From: an uncultured Spirochaetales bacterium | GTDB lineage: Bacteria > Spirochaetota > Spirochaetia > Treponematales > Treponemataceae | NCBI GenBank assembly: GCA_946061495.1 | Contig: CAMGSV010000033.1 | Coordinates: forward strand, 1 to 16,579 | Length of the DNA stretch: 16,579 bases | Reading direction: 5' to 3' | Shown: in pieces, positions 5,866-13,312 of the stretch | How positions within the stretch are numbered: the first letter of the stretch is position 1 | Layout of the letters: every line of letters begins with the position of its first letter | Program-made: the position numbers and the translations under genes | The notes under the pieces: generated by a model | Database searches by the model: none | What the model was told of the DNA's origin: nothing | The model's input: only the letters and a program-made list of their open reading frames with translations

Positions 5866-8055
5866 TTATTCAGTGGCTGCTTGAAACATGATTTCCGACA
5901 CCACATCCCCGTGGGTGACCCCGTAGTACAAGTCGCCGTAGACAGCGGCGGCGGAAACAATCTTCTTGCCGTAGTTGCGGGTCTCGGTGAAGGGAATCAT
6001 CTCCAGAATCAGATCCTCTGGCAGGTCGGGGAAGTATTTCTTCCAGTTGCGCACATTGGTGATGCCCGCATTGTAGGAGTACAGGGCCTCGATGACCGAG
6101 CCCTCCAGCCGCCCCACCAGCTCCGCCAGGTAGAAGGAGCCGAAGTCAATGCTGGTCTGGGGATCCGTCAGATCGTACTGGCTCACCTTGAGCTTGCGGG
6201 CGATATCCCCCGCCGTGGCGGGCATCAGCTGGGCCAAGCCCACCGCCCCCGCATGGGAAGAGACACCAGCATCAAAGAAGCTTTCGCTGCGGATGAGGGC
6301 AAAAACCAGGTATTCCGGCAGCTGGTACTTTTGGGCGGCGGCAGAAATCTCCTGGGCATAGAGCCGTGGATAGGCCAGGCGGTACATCTCCTCGGTGGTC
6401 TGGGTGTCGGCATGGAAGATGGCGTTGGACATGAGCCGCAGTCCCTGGGCAGAATACAAGTCAGTGCCGTAGAGGGACAGGTGGGACGCCGCCTTCTGGG
6501 CCATCTCCAGACTGATGGAGCGGGAGTGCTCCTGCCACAGGGGATAGATTCTCTCCGGCAGGTCAAAGGCCATAAAGCCCGCCAGCAGCAGCTCCACGTC
6601 CATGTCCCGCTGGAAGTCCTCCAGCAGCCGGGTCTGGTACAGGCTCTGCCGTACCACTGCCGGGGAATATCCCAGCTGCACTGCCGCCAAAAGCCGATAG
6701 TACAGGTCGCAACCCTCTCGATATGCGGCGGCAAAAAGGCCGCGGGAAACGGCCTCCTCCACAGGCACACCTTGTTCAGCAGTCTGTGGTTCAACCGTTT
6801 CCCCAGCCGCCCCATGCCGAGCACCCACCAGTTCATCCAAGGTTTCCTGGGGAAATGCATCCAAATCCACCTGCCCCAGCTGCACCAGGCGGCCGCTGAG
6901 ATAGGCGTAGCGGGCAAGGGTCTCCCCGTCGACATACTCCCTCATGAGGGTATAGCAGCGAAGCAGTCCGTTCCAATCACGATTGGTAACATACCGCAGG
7001 GCCATGGTCTCAAAGAAATCACTGTAATAGAGGACATCGTATATGGTGGGAATGTACTGCTTCAGGGCTTTCTCTGCGGCAGCGGTGGAAATTTTCAGCT
7101 GGGTGGAAAGATAATACCACAGGGCATTGTCATAATTTTCTGGTGTGGGGGCAATTTCCATAGCCGCCTGGAATTTTTCCAAGGCCTTGCGGCTGCCAGT
7201 GCCCAGCCCCTTGTCATATAGTCGGGCCGCATAGAAATTCAGATAAAAGGCAGTGTGTTTTGGAGAGTCCTTCTGGAGGGACTGGAGGGCTCCTTCAAAG
7301 AAATTGGCGGCATCCGTCAACTTCTGGGTTCCATACAAGAAGGTACGACCAATGTCCGAAAGCATCTCCTCCGATTGCTGAACAAGCCACAGATAGGCAT
7401 CATCCTGACCCTGCAATAGTTCCGACAGAATCCGAAAGGACTGACCGTAGTCCCGCTGATGGACTGCCAACCGAAGCCGAATGCTTTGCATCGTCTCCTG
7501 AGATACGAGCCCCTCATTATTTGCCGCAAGAAATGACTCGAAGAACCGATGGTGATGAGGAGTAATGGATTCAAAAAGGAACCAGTCTTCAATCTCCCCC
7601 GCCAACCCCTGCTTATTTTTTCTGACAAGGGCGTGCAGGCGAATAGCAGTCAACTCAGCCGACAAAGGCTCCGAAACGTCTGTGGTGAGATAGATAATCT
7701 GCTCGTAATCTTCTGCAGCAAGCAACGCTTGGGATAGCCGCAACAAGCTTGCCGTATCAGGAAACCGCTTGTACAACTCCTGGGCCGTTGCAATCCGCTC
7801 TCCGACAGTACCGAACCGACTCAACTCTTCCAGGCATTTTTTTGCCAGAAAATCATCGGAACCCTTAGCCCCCTTCTCCAGATATCCGATAGCATCCGAC
7901 TCCATTCCCTGCTGCATACTTTCCAGTGCCAGAAAATACCACTTATTGTCACCAAATTGCTCCCGAGGAGACAACGCCCGCCCTTCCCTGCAACCTGCAA
8001 GAAAAAGGATGGTTCCCACAAGGATGGTGAACAGAATGCGGTTGCGCAGTTCCAT
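5866..8055 (-). CDS. Lipoprotein lytic transglycosylase (SLT, GH23) with helical repeats
   Basis: A 729-aa secreted murein-cleaving enzyme. The N-terminus is a lipoprotein signal (MELRNRILF, hydrophobic core, LAGC with C22 as the lipidated Cys). A long alpha-helical region of TPR/Slt70-like repeats follows (about 25-565), with pairs of helices such as SLLRLSQALLAAEDYEQIIY. The catalytic domain is C-terminal: ALIRSESFF with E591 as the likely acid, GAVGLAQLMPATA, then a YSYNAG motif and ETRNYGKKI, all standard for soluble-type transglycosylases. The start at 8055 was chosen for the signal peptide; the frame is open further upstream but only inside the preceding gene. It begins one base after the LysM gene stop with no clear ribosome site, so it depends on coupling. 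Working next to a LysM protein fits a role in peptidoglycan turnover. Confidence 0.88.
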   Translation of the reverse strand: MELRNRILFTILVGTILFLAGCREGRALSPREQFGDNKWYFLALESMQQGMESDAIGYLEKGAKGSDDFLAKKCLEELSRFGTVGERIATAQELYKRFPDTASLLRLSQALLAAEDYEQIIYLTTDVSEPLSAELTAIRLHALVRKNKQGLAGEIEDWFLFESITPHHHRFFESFLAANNEGLVSQETMQSIRLRLAVHQRDYGQSFRILSELLQGQDDAYLWLVQQSEEMLSDIGRTFLYGTQKLTDAANFFEGALQSLQKDSPKHTAFYLNFYAARLYDKGLGTGSRKALEKFQAAMEIAPTPENYDNALWYYLSTQLKISTAAAEKALKQYIPTIYDVLYYSDFFETMALRYVTNRDWNGLLRCYTLMREYVDGETLARYAYLSGRLVQLGQVDLDAFPQETLDELVGARHGAAGETVEPQTAEQGVPVEEAVSRGLFAAAYREGCDLYYRLLAAVQLGYSPAVVRQSLYQTRLLEDFQRDMDVELLLAGFMAFDLPERIYPLWQEHSRSISLEMAQKAASHLSLYGTDLYSAQGLRLMSNAIFHADTQTTEEMYRLAYPRLYAQEISAAAQKYQLPEYLVFALIRSESFFDAGVSSHAGAVGLAQLMPATAGDIARKLKVSQYDLTDPQTSIDFGSFYLAELVGRLEGSVIEALYSYNAGITNVRNWKKYFPDLPEDLILEMIPFTETRNYGKKIVSAAAVYGDLYYGVTHGDVVSEIMFQAATE

Positions 8056-8056
8056 C

Positions 8057-10168
8057 TTACTGTGGCGGGATGACGAGGATAGTGCCAGCAACAATGTGGT
8101 CCGGATTCTTGATGTTATTGGCTGTGGCAATCCGCTTGTACAACCAAGGATTGTTGTAGTAGGACTGGGCAATGTCCCACAGGGTGTCCCCCCACTTCAC
8201 CTGATAGCGCGCCACTTCCGAAGCCTTGGCGGCCTGGGGTGGAGGTGCGGGCACCACAGCTGGTGTCTCCACAATGACGATGACATCCTCCACAGCGGCA
8301 GTACTGTTTGGTACGGCCTCCATTTCCTGCTGGGAGACAGTAACGGTATGAGAATCCGTGACAGACACCTGGTTGTCGTTAATGCGACCACCAGCAAGTT
8401 GAGTGGGCAACAGGAACAGGATGAACAGCAGGATTCCCACGCAAATCAAAGCACAGATAACACAGATAGCAACGGCGAGGCCACCACGCCTCCTTCTGCT
8501 TTCCTGCTGCTTCAACGCAGTTTCCCGCTCGTCATACAATCCGCTAAAATCAAGGGGGCTCGCAGATGAAGCTGCCGTATCATTGGTGTAGAATGCAGGA
8601 TCATTAAAATCATTTTCGTTAAACAAACCGGACTCTTCTCCAAAGGAAAAATCATTTCTCACTGGAGCGTCAAAGTCAGGAAGCTCGAACTTGCTGAAAT
8701 CCGGTAAGGAATCTTCATATACGGTAGTATCCTGATGCGTGAACTCATCATCATTCCCAAAGCCAAAGTCCGGCAGGTCAAGGCTGGTGGCTTCCAGGCT
8801 GCTGTCGGCAGCGGTATCGTCACCAACCACGCTGCCCTCGTCAAAGTCCGGCAGGTCAAGGCTGGTGGCTTTCAGGCTGCTGTCGGCAGCGGTATCGTCA
8901 CCAACCACGCTGCCCTCGCCAAAGTCCGGCAGGTCAAGGCTGGTGGCTTCCAGGCTGCTGTCGGCAATGGTGTCATCACCAACCACGCTGCTCTCGTCAA
9001 AGTCCGGCAGGTCAAGGCTGGTGGCCTCCAGGCTGCTGTCGGCAATGGTATCGTCACCAACCACGCTGCCCTCGTCAAAGTCCGGCAGGTCAAGGCTGGT
9101 GGCTTCCAGGCTGCTGTCGGCAATGGTGTCATCACCAACCACGCTGCTCTCGTCAAAGTCCGGCAGGTCAAGGCTGGTGGCCTCCAAGCTGCTGTCGGCA
9201 ATGGTGTCATCCTTTCCAAGCAGGGCATCCAGATGGGAGTCATCTTCATCATCCTGATCATTGCCAGAAGCCACAAGGGCTGCCGCTCCAACTCCCGCCG
9301 CCAGCAGTGCATTTGAGCCATCAGCCTCCTGCTCATCCGCCACACGAGCATCCTCATCTTTTGCAACCTCATCCATGACAGAATCTACAGAAGCAAAATC
9401 ATCAAGGTCAAGGCTATCCAAATCAAATGCGGGAACCTCCTCAGATGAGTTATCTGCCAAATCTAGACTCACATCACCAAGGTCGGGCAAATCATCAATG
9501 GTGGCAGGAGTCTCGGAAATGGCATCACTTTCTTCCGGGAAGCTATCCTCAAAGGAGGGGGAAGTATCCTCCGAGGCTACAACATCAGATTCTTGAATAG
9601 AGCGAGAGGGCAAAGAATCTACAGATGAATAATCGTCCACATCAAAATCTGGCAACTCAAAATCAGCAATACCCGCACCACCGCCTGCAGCTGGTTGGGA
9701 AAAATCCTCCTGGGCAAATTGTTCTTCCGGTTCCTCCACAGGCCCATTCACCGGAGCCTCTGGCAGCGACGGCTGTTCAAAATCGCCATCCGAAACATCA
9801 GTGGCATTATCAACAATACTGAGTTTCTTTTCAGCAGGAAGATTCACAAGATCGGATTTTGTGGCACTAGTCTTGCCTGATTCAGGCTCTACAACTTCGG
9901 CATCAAGCATATTATTCTCATCTAGTTTAAGGGTAAAAGTTATGTTCGTTTCACCACCTGGATGGGGAGCAAACTCAGACAACTCCAGTGTGTCCACATA
10001 CTCCGCATCCTCCATGGTGCCAGATTCAGAGCGATACAGGTCAATGGAAGCAGTTGTCTGATTGTCCTGAACCGTGGTCAATTCCATCAATTTTTTTTGT
10101 GGAACTCCATCCTCCATAATAGGATAAAAGGTTCCATCCGCCAGTTTTATACCGATTTTTTTGCCCAT
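8057..10168 (-). CDS. Membrane LysM protein with Hsp70 substrate-domain-like N-terminus and acidic repeats
   Basis: A 703-aa protein of unusual build. Residues about 5-100 resemble the Hsp70 substrate-binding beta-sandwich: VQDNQTTASIDLYRSE, then PHPGGETNITFTLKLDENNM and SGKT, matching the spacing in DnaK. Residues 100-555 are Asp/Ser-rich and probably disordered. They carry six 26-residue repeats (320-470), recurring LPDF motifs and an Ala/Gly hydrophobic patch (287-302). RRRR (558-561) precedes one membrane helix (about 563-588), and a LysM domain lies at 655-702 (YQVKWGDTLWDIA). With no signal peptide, the N-terminus should be cytoplasmic and LysM periplasmic, joining cytoplasm to peptidoglycan. 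The start ATG 10168 has no ribosome site, and the predicted transcript start falls on it. It is co-transcribed with the transglycosylase and divergent from the TPR gene. LysM and the membrane helix are sure; the Hsp70 likeness is by eye. Confidence 0.83.
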   Translation of the reverse strand: MGKKIGIKLADGTFYPIMEDGVPQKKLMELTTVQDNQTTASIDLYRSESGTMEDAEYVDTLELSEFAPHPGGETNITFTLKLDENNMLDAEVVEPESGKTSATKSDLVNLPAEKKLSIVDNATDVSDGDFEQPSLPEAPVNGPVEEPEEQFAQEDFSQPAAGGGAGIADFELPDFDVDDYSSVDSLPSRSIQESDVVASEDTSPSFEDSFPEESDAISETPATIDDLPDLGDVSLDLADNSSEEVPAFDLDSLDLDDFASVDSVMDEVAKDEDARVADEQEADGSNALLAAGVGAAALVASGNDQDDEDDSHLDALLGKDDTIADSSLEATSLDLPDFDESSVVGDDTIADSSLEATSLDLPDFDEGSVVGDDTIADSSLEATSLDLPDFDESSVVGDDTIADSSLEATSLDLPDFGEGSVVGDDTAADSSLKATSLDLPDFDEGSVVGDDTAADSSLEATSLDLPDFGFGNDDEFTHQDTTVYEDSLPDFSKFELPDFDAPVRNDFSFGEESGLFNENDFNDPAFYTNDTAASSASPLDFSGLYDERETALKQQESRRRRGGLAVAICVICALICVGILLFILFLLPTQLAGGRINDNQVSVTDSHTVTVSQQEMEAVPNSTAAVEDVIVIVETPAVVPAPPPQAAKASEVARYQVKWGDTLWDIAQSYYNNPWLYKRIATANNIKNPDHIVAGTILVIPPQ
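8759..9211 (-). repeat. Six tandem 78-bp in-frame repeats in the LysM gene
   Basis: Units of 78 bp (26 codons) begin at residues 320, 346, 372, 398, 424 and 450; the last is cut short. The consensus reads DDTIADSSLEATSLDLPDF followed by DESSVVG. Copies differ by a few bases only (IA/AA, DES/DEG/GEG, one E to K), so they are recent or homogenised. Copy number is likely to vary between strains. Confidence 0.92.
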
Positions 10169-10175
10169 GCAATAT

Positions 10176-10204
10176 ATGTTATTATTGATAGAGATTCTTG
10201 TCAA
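10176..10204 (-). promoter_or_regulatory. Promoter of the LysM-transglycosylase operon
   Basis: On the minus strand a perfect -35 TTGACA (10204-10199), 17-bp spacer and TAACAT (10181-10176). The expected transcript start at about 10169 is next to the ATG at 10168, and there is no Shine-Dalgarno sequence, so a leaderless mRNA is predicted. Confidence 0.6.
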
Positions 10205-10213
10205 GTTTGTTTC

Positions 10214-10242
10214 TTGACACCCTCCCCAGAGAACGCCATAAT
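10214..10242 (+). promoter_or_regulatory. Promoter of the TPR-protein gene
   Basis: Perfect -35 TTGACA (10214-10219), 17-bp spacer, CATAAT (10237-10242). The predicted transcript start, about 10249, is within a few bases of ATG 10252, again without a ribosome site. The -35 box is only nine bases from the opposing one, so the two promoters cannot easily be occupied together. Confidence 0.65.
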
Positions 10243-10251
10243 ACATATATT

Positions 10252-11595
10252 ATGGATATATCGTCAATTGCAGTTGCATTTCTCATTATAGTAGTTTTTC
10301 TAGTCATCATTACAAGTTTTTCTGGCAAAAAAGCCCAAGTCGAGAAAGGCGCCAAAACCCGCAAGCGTTCTGTCATAATCAAGGATGCCACCAAAAAGTT
10401 GTCCCAGAACCCTCACAACATTCCAGCACTCACAGAGCTGTCCAACTTGTATTATCAGGAGCACAACTGGGAAAAGGCATACCCGCTTTTGGATGAGCTA
10501 TTGAATTTGGCCGCCACAAACAAAGATATCAACTACTTCCAAGTAGCCCTGAACCAAGGCATTACTGCCCTCAACCTAAAAAAACCAGATGATGCCATGA
10601 AGGGACTCATCTCTGCCTACAAAATCAACAGCAACAACTTTGAGGTCAACTATTACATAGGCCTGGCATATTATCAAAACAATGCCTTTGACAAGGCAAT
10701 TCCCTATCTCCGAAAAGCCGCCTCCTTCAACCAGGAGACCCAAGGTTTGAATGAATGCATTGGCTTGTCATACTACAACCTCAAGCGTTACCGAGATTCC
10801 CTGCCCTTTTTGAAGCGTGCCCTAGAGGAAAAGCCAGATGAAAAATCAGTCCTGTTTTCCATGGCCGATGCAATGCAGCAAACTGGCTTTGGAGACAAGG
10901 CTCTGAAGGTATTCATGCACCTGCGGGCAGACCCTGAATATGGAGCCCGCTCCTGCCTTGCAGCTGGTATCATGCACATGAATGGGGGAAGCTTGGAAAA
11001 GGCTACTCAGGACTTTGAAATTGCCCTCAAACACCAAAATATTGTGCCGGAAACATTACTGGAAATTAAATATCGTCTGGCGGGATGCTACATCCAAAAT
11101 GGAAATATAGACCAAGGACTCACCCTGCTGAAAGAAATTCAAATCATCAATCCTAGCTACCGGGATGTCAATTCTTTGATTACCCGCTATACAGAATTAA
11201 AGCAGAATAAAAACCTGCAGATCTACCTCACTGCAGGCAACAGTGACTTTGTCTCCCTCTGTCGTAGACTTGTAGAAACCTTTTACGGCCGTGCTGTGGT
11301 TCGCATCCTGGACATTGCCGTTACCACCGACAACACAGAGGTGCTGACCGAGGTTGAGACCGCCAAGTGGGAGGACGTGGTTATTTTCCGTTTCTACCGA
11401 ACGTCAGGCTCCATAGGAGAGCTGCATATCAGGGATTTTCACGCCAGAATCAAGGATGCACGAGCAGGGCACGGCATTTGCCTCACTGCGGGAAGCTACT
11501 CCGACGAAGCTAAGAAATACATCGAGGGCCGCCCCATCGACTTGGTGGACAAGACCGAGCTTGTCAAGCGACTGAAAAAGATTGACACCATGTAA
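10252..11595 (+). CDS. Membrane-anchored TPR protein with Mrr-like C-terminal domain
   Basis: A 447-aa protein. One hydrophobic helix (about residues 5-22) at the very N-terminus is followed by a basic stretch (KKAQVEKGAKTRKR), which predicts a bulk located in the cytoplasm. TPR units run from about 45 to 315, for example VNYYIGLAYYQNNAFDKAI and NECIGLSYYNLKRYRDSL. Residues about 325-445 resemble the Mrr restriction-endonuclease fold: GSIGELHIRDF, GHGICLTAGSYSDEAKKY, then IDLVDKTELVKRL. Where active Mrr enzymes have Q/E-x-K this has F-R-F (379-381), so cleavage activity is probably lost. ATG 10252 was chosen because the membrane helix starts there; the next upstream in-frame start (10198) lies in promoter DNA. 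It is divergent from the LysM gene and shares its promoter dyad. TPRs suggest a scaffold; the partner is unknown. Confidence 0.82.
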   Translation: MDISSIAVAFLIIVVFLVIITSFSGKKAQVEKGAKTRKRSVIIKDATKKLSQNPHNIPALTELSNLYYQEHNWEKAYPLLDELLNLAATNKDINYFQVALNQGITALNLKKPDDAMKGLISAYKINSNNFEVNYYIGLAYYQNNAFDKAIPYLRKAASFNQETQGLNECIGLSYYNLKRYRDSLPFLKRALEEKPDEKSVLFSMADAMQQTGFGDKALKVFMHLRADPEYGARSCLAAGIMHMNGGSLEKATQDFEIALKHQNIVPETLLEIKYRLAGCYIQNGNIDQGLTLLKEIQIINPSYRDVNSLITRYTELKQNKNLQIYLTAGNSDFVSLCRRLVETFYGRAVVRILDIAVTTDNTEVLTEVETAKWEDVVIFRFYRTSGSIGELHIRDFHARIKDARAGHGICLTAGSYSDEAKKYIEGRPIDLVDKTELVKRLKKIDTM

Positions 11596-12282
11596 TTATA
11601 TCTGCTGAATCAGCACAAGATGCCGCTGATGGTCCTCCATAAAAGGAACCGTCAGCGGTTTTATTGTATATTCCGGCACAATCGAAGCTATGGCACTCAT
11701 TTCCGCCTCAATGCTTTCCAGCTTTGCCTTGTAGGCGGCCAGTACCCCGCCCACACCAATAGTCCGCAGCAAGGTTTTTATCATCTTCTTGTCCAGTGGG
11801 CGGAAGGCTCGGAAGGTGGCCACATCAAAGGACTGGGGCGGAACCTGCTCTGCCTGCATATTCTCCACCCGCACATTTTTCAGCCCCAGAACGGCGGCGC
11901 AATTCTCCAAGAAGGCGCAGCGCTTGCTCATCCGTTCCACCAGCACAAACTGGAGCTGGGGCAGGGCAATTGCCAGGGGAATGCCCGGCAAGCCGCCGCC
12001 AGAACCAATATCTGCCACCTGAACCGGCTCCAGCCGCCCCTGCTGACGCTCCAGTGCCAGCTCCCGAATACAACGCCATCCGGAAAGGCTGTCCAAAATG
12101 TGATTCACCACGATTTGCTCCTGGTTTTCTGCCCCTACCAAGTCATAGGCGGCATTGAACAGCATCAGTTCTCGGATATAACCCTCCAGCTTTTGCTGAA
12201 CAACAGGGATTTCTTCCGAGGGAAAATCAAGGGCTGCAAGGCCCTGTTCCAAAAGTTGAGAAAAATTCATTGGTACCGCCAT
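11596..12282 (-). CDS. rsmG: 16S rRNA (guanine527-N7)-methyltransferase
   Basis: A 228-aa Rossmann methyltransferase, normal length for RsmG (GidB). It methylates G527 in the 530 loop of 16S rRNA using S-adenosylmethionine. The AdoMet site VADIGSGGGLPGIPLAI is at 89-105, NHILDSL is at 60-66, and ATFRAFRPL is around 156-163, all diagnostic. Loss of the enzyme gives low-level streptomycin resistance in other bacteria. It follows pdxA after four bases with no clear ribosome site, so coupling is likely; ATG 12270 is an alternative start. Its stop touches that of the convergent TPR gene (TAATTA, 11593-11598). A terminator for the TPR transcript lies within its last codons. Being the last gene of a sugar-transporter operon is an unusual setting for rsmG. 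Confidence 0.95.
   Translation of the reverse strand: MAVPMNFSQLLEQGLAALDFPSEEIPVVQQKLEGYIRELMLFNAAYDLVGAENQEQIVVNHILDSLSGWRCIRELALERQQGRLEPVQVADIGSGGGLPGIPLAIALPQLQFVLVERMSKRCAFLENCAAVLGLKNVRVENMQAEQVPPQSFDVATFRAFRPLDKKMIKTLLRTIGVGGVLAAYKAKLESIEAEMSAIASIVPEYTIKPLTVPFMEDHQRHLVLIQQI
11623..11662 (+). terminator. Terminator of the TPR gene, inside the rsmG coding region
   Basis: CCGCTGA (11623-11629) pairs with TCAGCGG (11652-11658). The stem is extended inward by GGT/ACC and the hairpin is followed by TTTTATTG on the plus strand. It lies 28 nt after the TPR stop, on the strand antisense to rsmG, and encodes part of the RsmG C-terminus at the same time. Confidence 0.7.
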
Positions 12283-12286
12283 GATT

Positions 12287-13273
12287 TCATACTACTGTTG
12301 CAGAGGATTTCCAGAAAGGTGCATATTTTGCCGCCACCAAGATGGCTTCCACCATGCTGACCGCAGAGGCCGCTCCCTTTCCAGCAATGTCAAAGGCAGT
12401 ACCGTGATCCACGGAGGTTCGCAGGATGGGCATGCCGCAGGTGATGGAAATGGTCCGCTCAAAGTCGTAGGTTTTTGTGGCAATATGGCCTTGGTCGTGG
12501 TACAAGGACAAAACACTGTTGTACCGTCCTTGCAGGGCCAGGTGGAACACGGAGTCGGCGCTCACTGGCCCCACCACCTGATACCCTGCCTTCTGCAATG
12601 TTTCCACAGCAGGGACAATGGCCTCCATCTCTTCGTTACCAAAAAGGCCATGCTCCCCGGAATGGGGATTCAGACCAGCAATGGCCATTGTCCCCTCGGT
12701 GATGCCAAGCTGGGCTAGCGCTCCAGTGCAACGGCGGATATAATCGATGATTCTGTCCTTTGTCACCAGCTGGCAGGCTCGGATCAAGGACACGTGGCGG
12801 GAAAGAAAAAACACCCGCAGATTCCGCACCTCGAACAAGGTGAGGGGATCGGTGGTGTCTGTCAAATCCCCGAACATCTCTGTATGACCGATAAAGGGAA
12901 CGGCACCAGCCCGCAGGGACTCCTTGTTGATGGGAGCCGTTGCCACAGCCTGAGCCATCCCCCCGGTGGTCAGCTCAATTGCCCGCTGAATGTAATTGAA
13001 GGAAGCTGCACCACAGGCAGCGGAAACCTCTCCGTACTGATAAGAACCAGCCTCCACTCCCGGCACATCCTCCACCCGGGCAGATTCTGAGTCCAAGATG
13101 GAGGCGGGCAATCCACAACGCTGGCATGCATCCTCCAGCACCGAACGACTCCCCACCACATGACAAAGGGCAGCCTGCTGCACCTGGGGATCCGCCAAGG
13201 AACGCACCACAATCTCTGGACCGATTCCAGCAGGATCACCCATGGTAACTGCAATAATAGGCTTTGTAGGCAT
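12287..13273 (-). CDS. pdxA: 4-hydroxythreonine-4-phosphate dehydrogenase or PdxA2-like enzyme
   Basis: A 328-aa NAD-dependent, metal-requiring dehydrogenase. The three metal-binding histidines line up with E. coli PdxA: H160 (SRHVSL), H204 (NPHSGE) and H259 (YHDQGH). MGDPAGIGPE near the start and RTSVDHGTAFDIAGKG (285-300) are family signatures. PdxA makes the amino ketone precursor of pyridoxal phosphate. PdxA2 paralogues instead oxidise 4-phospho-D-threonate or -erythronate in sugar-acid breakdown. No other B6 gene is nearby, and the gene sits directly behind a sugar-type ABC importer, so the catabolic reading deserves weight. The start at 13273 has TAGGAGA 5-6 nt upstream; the earlier in-frame codon at 13306 has no such site. 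The substrate cannot be settled from sequence here. Confidence 0.9.
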   Translation of the reverse strand: MPTKPIIAVTMGDPAGIGPEIVVRSLADPQVQQAALCHVVGSRSVLEDACQRCGLPASILDSESARVEDVPGVEAGSYQYGEVSAACGAASFNYIQRAIELTTGGMAQAVATAPINKESLRAGAVPFIGHTEMFGDLTDTTDPLTLFEVRNLRVFFLSRHVSLIRACQLVTKDRIIDYIRRCTGALAQLGITEGTMAIAGLNPHSGEHGLFGNEEMEAIVPAVETLQKAGYQVVGPVSADSVFHLALQGRYNSVLSLYHDQGHIATKTYDFERTISITCGMPILRTSVDHGTAFDIAGKGAASAVSMVEAILVAAKYAPFWKSSATVV

Positions 13274-13312
13274 AGCGTCTCCTATACAATCAGGCTGCCA
13301 CAACACTGCACA

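Larger units (their letters stand above)
10171..10251. repeat. Dyad-symmetric divergent promoter region
   Basis: The arms TGTCAAG (10199-10205) and CTTGACA (10213-10219) flank a 7-nt TTTGTTT centre. Outer arms also match: ATAATACATATATT (10238-10251, plus) and ATAATAACATATATT (10185-10171, minus). The two -10 boxes are equidistant from the centre at 10209. The whole region is thus one large imperfect palindrome. Confidence 0.75.

Noticed and set aside
5881..7221. A 446-codon plus-strand frame opposite the transglycosylase
   Set aside because: Composition is typical of antisense shadow (many Gly, His, Gln, Leu), with no domain and no start signal, while the minus strand encodes a clear lipoprotein enzyme.
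8759..9211. CRISPR-like array
   Set aside because: The repeats are contiguous 78-bp coding units in frame with no unique spacers.
8735..9316. Repetitive plus-strand frames opposite the LysM repeats
   Set aside because: The repeats keep every frame open because the unit is 78 bp, a multiple of three. Only the minus frame joins to a membrane helix and LysM domain.
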